In this document: positions 21,694 to 31,597 of the stretch, in pieces | Numbering within the stretch: the first letter of the stretch is position 1 | Layout: each line of letters opens with the position of its first letter | Source: Bufo bufo | Taxonomy: Eukaryota > Chordata > Amphibia > Anura > Bufonidae | DNA: 64,000 nucleotides | NCBI RefSeq assembly: GCF_905171765.1 | Contig: NC_053393.1 | Location: 70,339,371 to 70,403,370 of the forward strand | Direction of reading: 5' to 3' | The notes under the pieces: model-generated | What the model was told of the DNA's origin: nothing | Seen by the model: the letters and a program-made list of their open reading frames with translations, nothing else | Databases searched by the model: none | Made by a program: the position numbers and the translations under genes

Positions 21694-23800
21694 TAAGGGA
21701 ATCTGTGTGGCAGGTGCAGCACTATGAAGTGCCTTTTGAGCTGTGGCATTAGAAGAATTTTGATATCTCTTACTTTTAGTCTAACCAGACTGTCTATTAC
21801 TCTGTAATTCCTCTAGCGCCGTTCTATGGAAACAGTAGGTTTAAAGAGCACACCAAATGCTTGAAATAACTTCTTTATTAACTTCAACTTTTCTTCATAT
21901 ATAACTCTGCCACCTCCGCAGCAGATAGTCCATGTACATAACACATGTTGAAAAGACATCACAAAATGGCGGTATGCATAAGATGGTGGTTCAACTGTTC
22001 AATCTTGTCATTTAACATAAAATGGATGGATATATTTCTCTCTCGAGTATCTGTACTCTCACTTTAAGTTATTTAAGCACTTTATGATCTCTCTGAGAGG
22101 TATATCTGAGGTTAACCAATAGTTTACTTGCTCTACTTGGTTTGCAGTTTGCTCAATACAATTGCTTATGATCTGGTATGAGCAGTTTGCATTTGTATGC
22201 AATTTGCTTGGATTGTATGATTGTATGGCTCAGTAGTTCGTTTGTATGGTGGAACTGTAAGTAAACATACATATAACCAGTTCAGTATACAGTTCTAATC
22301 ACTATGTTAACAGTAGGAACATTATAACTGTTCTAAATACCTATTTTGGCCTCTCTGCTTCCATAAAACACAGTTCTTAGTGGAGTGAATGTCTTTTCAG
22401 CTTCTCTCTCTAGTGAATAATGATTTCTAGCAGTTTCTGCTAGGGAATTTCCCACATAGGCTGTGTGTGAGACTGGCTGTGATTGGTCAAAACTCCTACC
22501 CAGCAACAACAGTTTAACTCTATGCTTTCTGTTGTTTATGCTGTGTGATTGAGCTTACCTTACATTATATAATAAATCTTAAAGACATATTATCTTTTCT
22601 GCTTCTGTGAACACAATATATAACAGTTATATGACATCCAAACATGAAGTCCCTGTAAATAACTCTTCTTTTGTCTTAAACACACAAACATAGGAACTGT
22701 ATTAAGGTTATTGGCAGGTCTAGCTGTATAAACATATAAGCTATGTTAGCAACCTAGGACAGGTCTTAGCTGGCCATCTACAATCTGTCCACAGCAAAAC
22801 AGGCCCTAAACTGCCCACAGTACCTTACAGCTGATGCCGTCTGGTATGTTCTTCTCTAAGTCCACTGATAAACAACTTTTATTCTGACCTAGTTGACTGA
22901 TGGTCTTTTTCCTTTTTATTTGCTTATTGAGATCTCGTGCGAACCTGCCAGAGAACATTATCATACAGTGCACACGTGAGGTAGTACTACCCACTACTAC
23001 CCACGTCTATATAATTTACTCTTTTTTAAGGGGCAACATTGGTCTCTCTGTTGCATCATGTTCACCTAGTTACTAATTTTGGGAAGTTCAGTTTATCGTC
23101 TAGCTTTGCCGGTTGAAAAGGTGATGTTGCTGATTGTTGGGCTTTCATGTATCCAGGCTTTACTCAGTTCTAGTTGTTAGGTATATTGTTTGCAAGATGC
23201 ATTCCTTGTATGTTGTACTTTGTTTTTCTTTGCTCTGTATTCTGGGATCTGTACTTCCATGACTGTATTTTGTTCTAGTGTGTTTGCTTTCTGTGTATTC
23301 TGGGATCTGTAGTTGCACCGTATTTCTTGCCGTGTTTGCCATACACTCCATTATGGGATCATCTTCTCCTGTGACCCTCAGCATTTGGTTCTCGTCATCC
23401 GCTGGCGAGTTTTAATGTCTTGTTTACATCTAGTTTTAATACGTGCTTCCTATGTTTAGTTTTTGCGACTGTCTTGTTGATGTGCAGTTCAGCCCTACTG
23501 TTAAGTCATCTATGACTCTCTCTATGGAGAGAGTCATAGATGAAGCGCAGTCTTCTGTTTACTACATGTGTACATAGCCTTTCAGTACTGTCCCTGAGCT
23601 GCCCGCCCCGATTTTGTGTAATTGCACATATTCTGCCCTGTCCTAGACTACAATTTTGCCTGAACCCTTGGTGCCCTGCACTAGTGTCTCTGACCCCTGT
23701 AGCTCAGCTGTCTACAAAACAGAGACTACTGGTTCCCTTGCAGCAGATCCCTGTATAGGGGATAAAGAGTGAAAATGAGGGGGCTGCCAGGATTACACCC
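21694..23800. other. anonymous AT-rich DNA
   Basis: No gene or complete transposon is supported. TATTCTGGGATCTGTA occurs twice (about 23239 and 23297). An inverted pair GACTCTCTCTATGGAGAGAGTC lies at about 23513-23535. Short open frames have no features of real exons. Confidence 0.45.
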
Positions 23801-23803
23801 TTA

Positions 23804-24141
23804 GGCTACTTTCCCACTAGTGTTAAAGGTCTTTGGATCCAGTATAGTCTGATGTTACTGTGTGCCTGCTTCACTCCATTGGCTGTAATGGGATCTGGCA
23901 GAAATCCAGCCGCTACCCGGCAAATATGCTGGGATTTGGACGGACAAAAAGCATTGCATGCAACGTTTTTTATCTAGGCAAATCCCGGCATCTTTGCCGG
24001 ATAGTAGTCGGATTGTAGCTGAATCCCATTATAGTCAATGGGGCTGGATAACACCTGGTAACATCTGGCTACACCAGATCCAAAGAGCTTCTCTGATGGA
24101 ACAACCTGCTGGAGATCTCTAACGCAAATGTGAAACAAGCC
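23804..24141. mobile_element. Harbinger-like MITE
   Basis: GGCTACTTTCCCACTAGTG and the degenerate inverted end AAATGTGAAACAAGCC are flanked by TTA (23801-23803 and 24142-24144). The internal TCCGGCAAAGATGCCGG-type palindrome is partly kept. It is non-coding. Confidence 0.65.
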
Positions 24142-24297
24142 TTAGTAGTAGCCCCAAGTCAAATCTGTTCGGATGACACAGTGTTTCTAAACCCACTGCG
24201 CAACAGAGAGACACAAGGAGTCCGTATTATCTGCAACACACATCACTAACACAGAAGCACCATCATTTTGTATGAAAAAAGGAGAAACTGCCCTGAA

Positions 24298-24587
24298 CCC
24301 TCATGCACACAAACTGATTTTCTTTCCATGTCTGTTCCGTTTTCTTTGCGGACCATATGCGGAACCATTAATTTCAAGGAGTCCACCAAAAAAAACTGAA
24401 GTTACCCCGTGTGCATTCCGTTACCGTATGTTCGTTCTGCAAAAAAACAGAACATGACCTGTTACTGTCCGCATTACGGACAAATGTAGGACTGTTGTAT
24501 TAGGGGCCAGCTGTTCCGTTCCACAAAATACGGAATGCAGACGGACGTCATCCATATTTTTTGTAGATCTGTTTTGTGCATGAGCCC
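24298..24587. mobile_element. Harbinger-like MITE
   Basis: CCTCATGCACACAAACTG on the left mirrors GTTTTGTGCATGAGCCC on the right, with TAA following. The internal ACGGAATGC blocks and a variant of the ACATGTTCT core link it to the other MITEs. The left duplication is altered. Confidence 0.6.
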
Positions 24588-24761
24588 TAAGGCAAAGAAA
24601 GCAACTGTCTTCACATATATGTGTAAGGGGTGCATTATAATACAGAGGAACAATATCACCAGAGTTAAATCTATGTTTTTATATTAAAAAGCAACTTTTT
24701 TTTTTTTACTTGCAAACTTATTACATGTGGCTACAAAACTGAGATCTAATAGACTGTATTA

Positions 24762-25202
24762 GGCTACTTTCACACTTGTGTTTTGGGCAGATCCATCATG
24801 GATCTGCAAAAATGGATCCGTTACAATAATACAACCGCATGCATTCATCATGAACGGATCCATTTGTATTATCTGTAACATAGCGGATCTGTCTTGAACA
24901 CCATTGAAAGTCAATGGAAGACAGATCTGTTTTCTATTGTGCCAGAGAAAACGGATCCGTCCCCATTGACTTACATTGTTTGGCTCAGTTTCGTCAAGCG
25001 GACAGCAAAACGCTGCAGGCAGTGTTTTGGTCTCCGCCTCCAGAGCGGAATGGAGACTGATCAGAGGCAAACTGATGAATTCTGAACGGATCCTTTTCCA
25101 TTCAGAATGCATTAGGGCAAAACTGATCCGTTTTGGACCGCTTGTGAGAGCCCTGAACGGGTCTCACAAACGGAAAGCCCAAACGCGAGTGTGAAAGTAG
25201 CC
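24762..25202. mobile_element. Harbinger-like MITE
   Basis: GGCTACTTTCACACTTGTGT and CGCGAGTGTGAAAGTAGCC are inverted ends. The flanks read TTA and TAA, and the symmetry continues into CTGTATTA/TAATACAG, so the insertion site itself was palindromic. The interior is rich in GGATCCGT-type palindromes. It is non-coding. Confidence 0.7.
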
Positions 25203-25581
25203 TAATACAGTATATAAATATTATAAATTTACAGTTTAGTCGCTGAACAGGGTTTGACTTTTCCTTGAAACTCAGCATCTTTAAGGGGGTTTCCCTGAAT
25301 TATAACTGACAGATCATTGGGACCACTGGGACCCCCAACAATCATAAGAACTGTAGTCCAGTATCACCCATGAACGCTGCTCCTCCAATCTATTTCTGTG
25401 GGACTGACGGACAAATCTAAATACAGGAGAACAGGGGACACTGTTCTTGTGATCGCTGGTGGTCTCCTTTAAGATTGGTAAAACATCATATTACATATTT
25501 TAGTTAAATAAAGTCCGCCTACCACTGGAAATATAGTCTCCACAGATAAATATAATTATTTTTAGTTAAAAGCCATACACT
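25203..25581. other. anonymous DNA
   Basis: No gene is seen. A degenerate dispersed repeat around ATTGGGACCACTGGGACCCC lies near 25317. Confidence 0.4.
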
Positions 25582-25648
25582 TTTACATGAATAGGTGCAC
25601 TACTGTGGTGGATGCAATCAACAAAATCTGACTAAACCCTCACACTGA
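25582..25648. repeat. left arm of a foldback repeat split by the ERV
   Basis: TACATGAATAGGTGCACTAC through ACCCTCACACTGA is the reverse complement of about 34544-34616 on the other side of the ERV. The host sequence CACTGATGTTAAAATG is split between the two sides, so the ERV entered this foldback repeat. Confidence 0.75.
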
Positions 25649-26148
25649 TGTTCTGGTTCTGGTCAAGCTGCCAGTTCGGTTGATGTACTGCTCCAAATTG
25701 ATTAGTGTACGTGCACGGAGAGATCAGACTGAGACAACTCACAGCTAGGAGTTAAACAGGATCTCTAGTTTATTTCGTAAAACAACACACAATACATAAG
25801 TTTTACGACAGGGAGGCGGGGTGAAAGATAAAGTATATCTTTTCTATTGGCTACAAACACTCTATGCTTCTCTGTAACCTTGACGGCCAGAAGAAGAAAT
25901 TCCTCCACCCTCCCCCCTGGCTCGTGGGAGATACCGTTACTTCTTATTCTTTGTAACTGCTTGCTTGAGCTGAACGGAAACCTCTTTGTAACTGCTTGCT
26001 TGAGCTGAACGGAAACCACAAAGAAACACATGATAAAACACAAAATAAGATTCTAGTTTATAGGTGTTGGCTGAATGCCTGGCCGCCATCTTAGCTAAAC
26101 ATAGTCCTCAACAAGCAAGTATCCATTTTGTATCAATAGTCCATAACA
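25649..26148 (-). repeat. ERV 3' LTR, complete (500 bp)
   Basis: On the minus strand the LTR begins TGTTATGG directly after the polypurine tract and ends AACCAGAACA. AATAAA lies at 25774-25769. A TATA-like AGATATACTTTATC lies near 25826-25840. U3 contains a perfect 35-bp tandem duplication (25948-25982 and 25983-26017), a layout often seen for retroviral enhancers. These elements are read from sequence; promoter activity is an inference. Confidence 0.9.
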
Positions 26149-26160
26149 GTCCCCCCTTGG
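26149..26160 (-). promoter_or_regulatory. ERV polypurine tract
   Basis: Minus-strand CCAAGGGGGGAC immediately precedes the 3' LTR start (TGTT). Retroviruses use such a purine run to prime plus-strand DNA synthesis. Confidence 0.85.
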
Positions 26161-26308
26161 AAACTTGATTGTAGACTTTCCCTTCGCCTAGCGAATCCCC
26201 TGGGCATACCATTCGTATCCTCTTCACCCGCAGTGGCGACAACCTACCCCTTATAGGTAGGCTCCCGGTTGCTTGGACTTGTGGTAATACCCTGGGATTC
26301 ATCTCACC

Positions 26309-27859
26309 CTATCTCAGCCAGGCATCATTGTGAGGAGGGGGAGCTGTGTTGAATGATGTTTCCTTCTGTCCTTCCTCATCGTAGAGGAGCATAATAGGTC
26401 GTTCATCAGTTTTCTTCATTCTTTTTGAAAAGCGGGTCACACAAATAAGAACGAGCTTAATCACTACATATATCACCAATATTATTAGGGCTACCTGCAA
26501 TATTACTTGGACAATTCCCATGAACCAACCCCCAATACCTTTGAACCAGTTATTGGGGTTAAGGGGAGAGAAGGTATCAGACCACCATGTATCTTTATCA
26601 GCTTTATGTGCATCCAGCCATTTATCTCTTAAATCCGCCATCTTCTCTATATCCACCTTAACTTGCAAATTACCCTGCGGGTCTATGTAATGGCAACAAG
26701 AGGGTCCCACAACCTGGCACATACCTCCATCTTTAGCTGTAACATAATCTAGAACTAATGTGTGTTGGTTGGTGACGATGATTAACTGGTTTTGCACAAT
26801 GTTTGAGGTATTCATAAGTCTCATCACCTCCCATATTTGGTCATCCAGGTAGTCTGTTGCTACTACCAGATGATCCCACATCTGCATTATCATGGGATAT
26901 ATGAAGATGGAACTAACAATTTTGTTGGTAATGCTCATCTCTACTACATGTGGCTTGCCATTTGGTCTGGGTGTGTTATCTTTGGCCCTACGATACAAGG
27001 TGTGTTTAGGTACTGCATTTATGTCAATTTCAGAGTGTGGTACTATAAAGGTAGCAGGAGTAAGCCTGGCGATGGTGCACAGTCCTGTGACATTCTCGGA
27101 TAACCATTTGTATGCTTTGTGTCCACAAACTAAGTATATGTCGTCTGGAACGGCTACTGCTGTGCCATTGAATAATCGGGTAATTAGTTTGGCTAATTGT
27201 GTCCCTTTCGCCAACTCATATCCTTTTGACTGACTTTCGGTGTCGTTAGCTAATATACCTGTCCGGAGATCCTGTACAGTACGGTTGTTACAGGGCAGAT
27301 CCTTTCCGTTCTCAGCATCTACACCAATACACTGCACGTGGCTGTCTGTTTTTGAATCATCGCAACCTGAGTGTATGTGTGGACTAAATGTCATACCTTT
27401 AGTTTGTACTTGGAGACAATAACAGTGTGTCCAGCTAGGAAAACATGTGACATTAGCCCAGTGTCCCTCTTGCCAAGGAGTAGAGCTATGATCTACCGAG
27501 GGTCCTGATCTGTTTATCATGAGCCATGGGGCATCTGCCCACCCTGCAACAGGTAAGGCTACTTCCCTGTCCTTGTTTGTACTGGATTTAACTTGGTGTA
27601 TACTAGTGAGAAAGATGGTAGAATTAGACAGGTCAATCAGTTCAGAAAGGTCCAGGGGTATTGCAAAATAAGGCATACTGGTTGAACTCACGGGACTGTG
27701 GGTACAGATCCAAAAATCTCTCAGAGTTTCAGTCTCCTTCAACCCCTGGACTAAAATTTGATGGTGCCGTATCAGTGAATTGTCCCATTCATCACCCAAT
27801 GGCGTGAATACTGCAGATATGCCCACTGTCAAAGTCATGATCAGTATGTGAATCCTCAT
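26309..27859 (-). CDS. env: ERV envelope glycoprotein, full-length open frame
   Basis: The 516-codon frame starts at the ATG four bases after the pol stop and runs uninterrupted. In order it shows a hydrophobic signal segment (residues about 1-18), a surface region with about eight N-X-S/T sites, a basic stretch YRRAK near residue 290, a heptad-like region, and CQVVGPSCC, a CX6CC motif of the gamma type that would link the transmembrane subunit covalently to the surface subunit. A strong membrane segment (VILQVALIILVIYVVIKLVL) and a short cytoplasmic tail follow. Retroviral Env mediates entry. No canonical RX(K/R)R furin site was found, and no CXXC surface motif is obvious, so processing may differ or be impaired. 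It would be expressed from a spliced RNA; splice sites were not resolved. Confidence 0.93.
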   Translation of the reverse strand: MRIHILIMTLTVGISAVFTPLGDEWDNSLIRHHQILVQGLKETETLRDFWICTHSPVSSTSMPYFAIPLDLSELIDLSNSTIFLTSIHQVKSSTNKDREVALPVAGWADAPWLMINRSGPSVDHSSTPWQEGHWANVTCFPSWTHCYCLQVQTKGMTFSPHIHSGCDDSKTDSHVQCIGVDAENGKDLPCNNRTVQDLRTGILANDTESQSKGYELAKGTQLAKLITRLFNGTAVAVPDDIYLVCGHKAYKWLSENVTGLCTIARLTPATFIVPHSEIDINAVPKHTLYRRAKDNTPRPNGKPHVVEMSITNKIVSSIFIYPMIMQMWDHLVVATDYLDDQIWEVMRLMNTSNIVQNQLIIVTNQHTLVLDYVTAKDGGMCQVVGPSCCHYIDPQGNLQVKVDIEKMADLRDKWLDAHKADKDTWWSDTFSPLNPNNWFKGIGGWFMGIVQVILQVALIILVIYVVIKLVLICVTRFSKRMKKTDERPIMLLYDEEGQKETSFNTAPPPHNDAWLR

Positions 27860-27862
27860 GGC

Positions 27863-30800
27863 TTATGGTTCCTGGGACGGTGGGACAGCCTTCACTCTTT
27901 TACAATGTGAAGCGTGGATCCAGGTGGGTCTCCCTTCGAGTTTCACAGAGGTTGGGGTGGTCAGCAACACCTGGTAAGGTCCCTCGTATCGTGGTTCGAG
28001 GGTGCTTCTGACGTGTTTCTTGACCACCACCCACTCTCCAGGTTTGAGAGTGTGGCTTCCCTCCAGGGAGTTAGGATCTGGAATGGAAGAGAAAACTTGT
28101 GCATTTATATTAGACAATTGCTTGCTCAAGGTTATCACATATTTTGCAACAGATTCATAATGCATTTGTAACTGTTGTGGGAAATACTGTCCCATTCTTG
28201 GCCCTGTTCCAAATAAGATCTCATATGGGGTTAGTTTGTGTGGGGGCCTTGGTGTATGCCTAACTGAAAAGAGGGTTATAGGCAAACACTGAACCCAATT
28301 AAGCCCTGTCTCCCTGGTCATCTTCAGCATTTTAGATTTTAACACCCCGTTCAATCTTTCGACTTTGCCGCTGCTTTGGGGCCTGTATGGGGTATGATAC
28401 GCCAGGTGTGACCCTACCATCTTCCAGACCTCTTGGGTTAGACTAGCAGTAAATGCTGGGCCCTGATCACTCTCAATGACCTCAGGTACTCCGAACCTAC
28501 AGACAAGCTCCTGCATCAGTTTTTTTGCAGTAGTGGTTGCTGTCTGGTTTCGGACGGGGTAGGCTTCTGGCCACCCAGAGAACAAGTCTATCACTACTAG
28601 CACATATTGAAATCCTTGGCACATTGGCATCTGGATATGATCGATTTGTATCCTCTGAAAGGGATACAAGGCTTTCGGGAGACATTTTCTGGGAGTGGGC
28701 TCGGTTCTGCCGGGGTTACACTCTGCACAGATGAGACACGCTTGAGTATGTCTCACCAGGACAGGGGTTATCCCTGGGGCCACCCATATTTTGTCAATTA
28801 GTTCTTTCATGATGGTTTTGGATTGGTGGGTGGGCCCATGGGCCACTGAGGCTATTAGGGGATAAAGAGCTCTGGGTAGGCAGACTCTCTTTCCTTGTGT
28901 CCAGAGTCCAGATTCTTCTTCGAGGGCTGATTCTTTCAGCCAGATTTCCTTTTCCCTGGGAGTGGCCTGTTTCTGCATTTGTTTCAGTAGGTCCCATGTG
29001 ATTTCTTCTTGTTCCAGGTCTTCCTGTGTTATCATAATCTGGTCTGACTGGACTCTTTCCTCTTTCACTACTGCTTCCTTGGCCGCTTGGTCAGCTAGGG
29101 CGTTTCCTCTGGCCTCAGGGGTGTCAGCTCGAGTATGGGCCTTTACTTTGATCACTGCCACTTGGTTGGGCAGGAGTACTGCTGCCATTAGGGCTGCTAC
29201 TGCTGCAGCATTCTTAATCGGGGTTCCTGCAGCTGTGATGTAATCCCGGGCCTTCCATATTAGTCCAAAGTCATGAACCACTCCAAAGGCATATCTAGAA
29301 TCTGTGTAGATATTGGCGGTAGAGTCTTTTGCCATGAGGCAGGCTTCAGTGAGGGCAATGAGTTCAGCTTCTTGTGCTGACTGGTCTGGGCGCAATTGTC
29401 TTGCACACAGCACTTCATGTTCACTTGTGACTGCCATGCCTGTATGGAACTTCCCCTTGTCATCGGCGTACCTTGAGCCGTCCACAAAGAGAATCCAATG
29501 AGGGTTTGTCAGAGGAGTGTCTTGGACTGATGGTGGTGTCCCTACTTCAGCTTCCATCATTGTGATGCAATCATGTTCTTGTTCCTTGTAAAGAGAGTCG
29601 GTTGAGGCCCATAGTTCTTCTTCCTGAAGATCCTCTTCAGCATGTAGATCAATAAAATCTTCAGAATCTCCATTATACTCCCCCCTTGGAAGAGGAAGGA
29701 GTGCAGCAGGATTGAGGATGTGGCACCTCTGAATGGTGACATTATCTGGCAGGAGCAGACTACACTGAAGCCGGAGGTGGCGCTGTGCAGTGAGGTGTTT
29801 AGGTTGAGTCTGCTGGAGGATGGCAGAAATGTCATGGGGAGCCAGAATAGTGAGGGGATGACCCAGCACAACGTCAGATGTGACGTTTAGAAGAGAGCTG
29901 GCAGCATGGATAGCTCTGACACAGGAAGGGGCAGCTCTGGCTACCGGGTCAAGACGCTTAGAATGGTAACCCAAGGGTCGATTGCGGCCACCATGAGTTT
30001 GAGTGGGGACTCCAGTGGCGTGACCTTGGCGTTCCATGACATACAGCCGGAAAGGAAGGTTGTAGTTGGGGATGCCAAGAGCAGGGGCAGATGCAATGGC
30101 GGCCTTCAATGACTGAAAAGCTTCTCCGGCCTCCATTGTCATCTGGAAAGGAGTAGCAGCATTACGAGGTATACAGTCATATAAGGGCTGCATGAGGACA
30201 GAAGCATCAGATATCCAAGGCCTGCAGTAGGAGATGAGTCCCAGAAAGGTTTGCAGCTGATGAGGAGTGTCCGGGAGTTGGATGTCAGAGATAGCCTTCT
30301 TCCTCGCCTCAGTTAGGTGCTTGTGACCTTGAGAGATGCAATGACCTAGGAAGACAACTTTGGGGAGACACAGTTGTAGTTTGGCTTGTGAGACTCGACA
30401 TCCAGCAGAGGCTAAAAACTGGAGAAGTGAGACAGATTTTGTCATGCAGATTTGGGGAGAGACCGCACAGAGGAGAAGGTCATCCACATACTGGAGGAGT
30501 TCCACATCCGGGTGATCTGCTTGCCAGGGTTGCAGAACAGAGGACATAGCCTTGCTGAAGCAGGAAGGGCTGTTTTGAGCCCCTTGAGGCATAACAGTCC
30601 AGGTGTACTGTTTGCCTGCATGTGTGAAAGCAAAAAGAAACTGACATTTCTCATGTAAGGGAACAGAAAAGAATGCATTGGCCAGATCAATGACAGTGAA
30701 AGTAGTGGCAGTGGGTGGAATGCCAGCAAGGAGTGTGTGCGGATTGGGGACAATAGGTGTCTCAAGAACAGTAGCCTCATTGACAGCTCGGAGGTCCTGC

Positions 30801-31594
30801 ACCATGCGGTACGTTGGAGGCTGTCCTTTCTCCCTTTTCTTCCGTACTGGGTAAAGGGGTGAGTTACAGGGAGAAGTAGTGATCTTGATTGCCCCATTCT
30901 GCAGGAGGGCCTGCACCTGGAGGGTAATAGCATCCTGTTGTGAGATAGAAAGCGGATATTGCGCTTTGTATGGCAGAACCTTGGGATCCTTCAGGGTCAC
31001 AGTGACTGGTGGGACATTGAGGCGTCCGATATCATGGGGTCCTTTGGTCCAGAGAGTATCGGGGATGAGGTGTAAAATGGTTTGCAGCGAATCCCCTTGT
31101 TCATATGAGTCAGCGTCCTGAAGTGTGGTTAATGCCATAAGGAGGCAAGTATCCTCCGGGTGTAGGGCTGTACCGAGGGTGACTGTTCCATCCTCTTTGA
31201 ACTGTATGTTAGCCTGGATTTTCTGAAGAAAATCAGAGCCTAACAGATTGAAGGGGCATGTTTGGCTGACAACAAACTGTGACATGACTCCTGCAGGGAG
31301 GTGGAGTTGGGGGATTTTAGTCCGGGAGAATCTAGGAGAAGTGACTGTGAGTGGCTTGGTCACGGAGTTATGTTGCACAACCCCCTCTAGTCCAGAACAA
31401 GGTAATTGAATGTCAGTGAGCCAAGAATGAGGTACGGCAGTCTCACATAATACACTGCGGGCTGCACCAGTGTCCACAAGAAATGAAAGTTCCTTCCCTG
31501 CAACCTCGAGAGTCACTCGAGGGGTGGGACCGGTAGGAGGGGTAGAGACTGTCATACATGGAATGTCCCCTCCCTGAACTGGTTTGCCAGCGTC
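27863..31594 (-). CDS. pol: ERV Pol: protease, RT, RNase H, integrase
   Basis: Pol is open from the codon after the gag amber stop; its first ATG is at 31555. Numbering from that ATG: protease LVDTGA at about 26-31; reverse transcriptase with YVDD near 355; RNase H with FVDGSRY near 687, TDSRYAF and KAHTRAD; an integrase zinc region (H...H, C-LIC-C); and the catalytic D (QIDHI, about 972), D (ESDQG, about 1030) and E (GKVERLNG) with exactly 35 residues between the last two. The C-terminal tail contains YEGPYQVLL, the GPY/F module of gamma- and epsilon-like integrases, followed by WIHASHCKRV. All catalytic residues are present and no frameshift or stop was seen. It lies in the gag frame, so readthrough of one UAG would give Gag-Pol. 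Confidence 0.96.
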   Translation of the reverse strand, partial: DAGKPVQGGDIPCMTVSTPPTGPTPRVTLEVAGKELSFLVDTGAARSVLCETAVPHSWLTDIQLPCSGLEGVVQHNSVTKPLTVTSPRFSRTKIPQLHLPAGVMSQFVVSQTCPFNLLGSDFLQKIQANIQFKEDGTVTLGTALHPEDTCLLMALTTLQDADSYEQGDSLQTILHLIPDTLWTKGPHDIGRLNVPPVTVTLKDPKVLPYKAQYPLSISQQDAITLQVQALLQNGAIKITTSPCNSPLYPVRKKREKGQPPTYRMVQDLRAVNEATVLETPIVPNPHTLLAGIPPTATTFTVIDLANAFFSVPLHEKCQFLFAFTHAGKQYTWTVMPQGAQNSPSCFSKAMSSVLQPWQADHPDVELLQYVDDLLLCAVSPQICMTKSVSLLQFLASAGCRVSQAKLQLCLPKVVFLGHCISQGHKHLTEARKKAISDIQLPDTPHQLQTFLGLISYCRPWISDASVLMQPLYDCIPRNAATPFQMTMEAGEAFQSLKAAIASAPALGIPNYNLPFRLYVMERQGHATGVPTQTHGGRNRPLGYHSKRLDPVARAAPSCVRAIHAASSLLNVTSDVVLGHPLTILAPHDISAILQQTQPKHLTAQRHLRLQCSLLLPDNVTIQRCHILNPAALLPLPRGEYNGDSEDFIDLHAEEDLQEEELWASTDSLYKEQEHDCITMMEAEVGTPPSVQDTPLTNPHWILFVDGSRYADDKGKFHTGMAVTSEHEVLCARQLRPDQSAQEAELIALTEACLMAKDSTANIYTDSRYAFGVVHDFGLIWKARDYITAAGTPIKNAAAVAALMAAVLLPNQVAVIKVKAHTRADTPEARGNALADQAAKEAVVKEERVQSDQIMITQEDLEQEEITWDLLKQMQKQATPREKEIWLKESALEEESGLWTQGKRVCLPRALYPLIASVAHGPTHQSKTIMKELIDKIWVAPGITPVLVRHTQACLICAECNPGRTEPTPRKCLPKALYPFQRIQIDHIQMPMCQGFQYVLVVIDLFSGWPEAYPVRNQTATTTAKKLMQELVCRFGVPEVIESDQGPAFTASLTQEVWKMVGSHLAYHTPYRPQSSGKVERLNGVLKSKMLKMTRETGLNWVQCLPITLFSVRHTPRPPHKLTPYEILFGTGPRMGQYFPQQLQMHYESVAKYVITLSKQLSNINAQVFSSIPDPNSLEGSHTLKPGEWVVVKKHVRSTLEPRYEGPYQVLLTTPTSVKLEGRPTWIHASHCKRVKAVPPSQEP

Positions 31595-31597
31595 CTA
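31567..31597 (-). promoter_or_regulatory. gag-pol amber stop, candidate readthrough site
   Basis: Gag ends with TAG (31597-31595) and pol continues in the same frame without any other stop. Gammaretroviruses read through such a UAG with the help of a downstream RNA structure. Here a small hairpin CTGG-CAAA-CCAG follows the stop, and GGAGGGG (31573-31567) is perfectly complementary to CCCCTCC (31542-31536). Which fold forms, and whether it is a pseudoknot, cannot be decided by eye. Confidence 0.6.

Noticed and set aside
22806..22994. Short minus-strand frame as a possible exon
   Set aside because: No splice signals, domain or compositional support; length is expected by chance.
24894..25194. 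Overlapping short frames in the 24.8-25.2 kb region
   Set aside because: They lie in the arms of a foldback MITE and mirror each other.
26837..27422. Plus-strand frames across env
   Set aside because: Antisense of the intact env gene with no features of their own.
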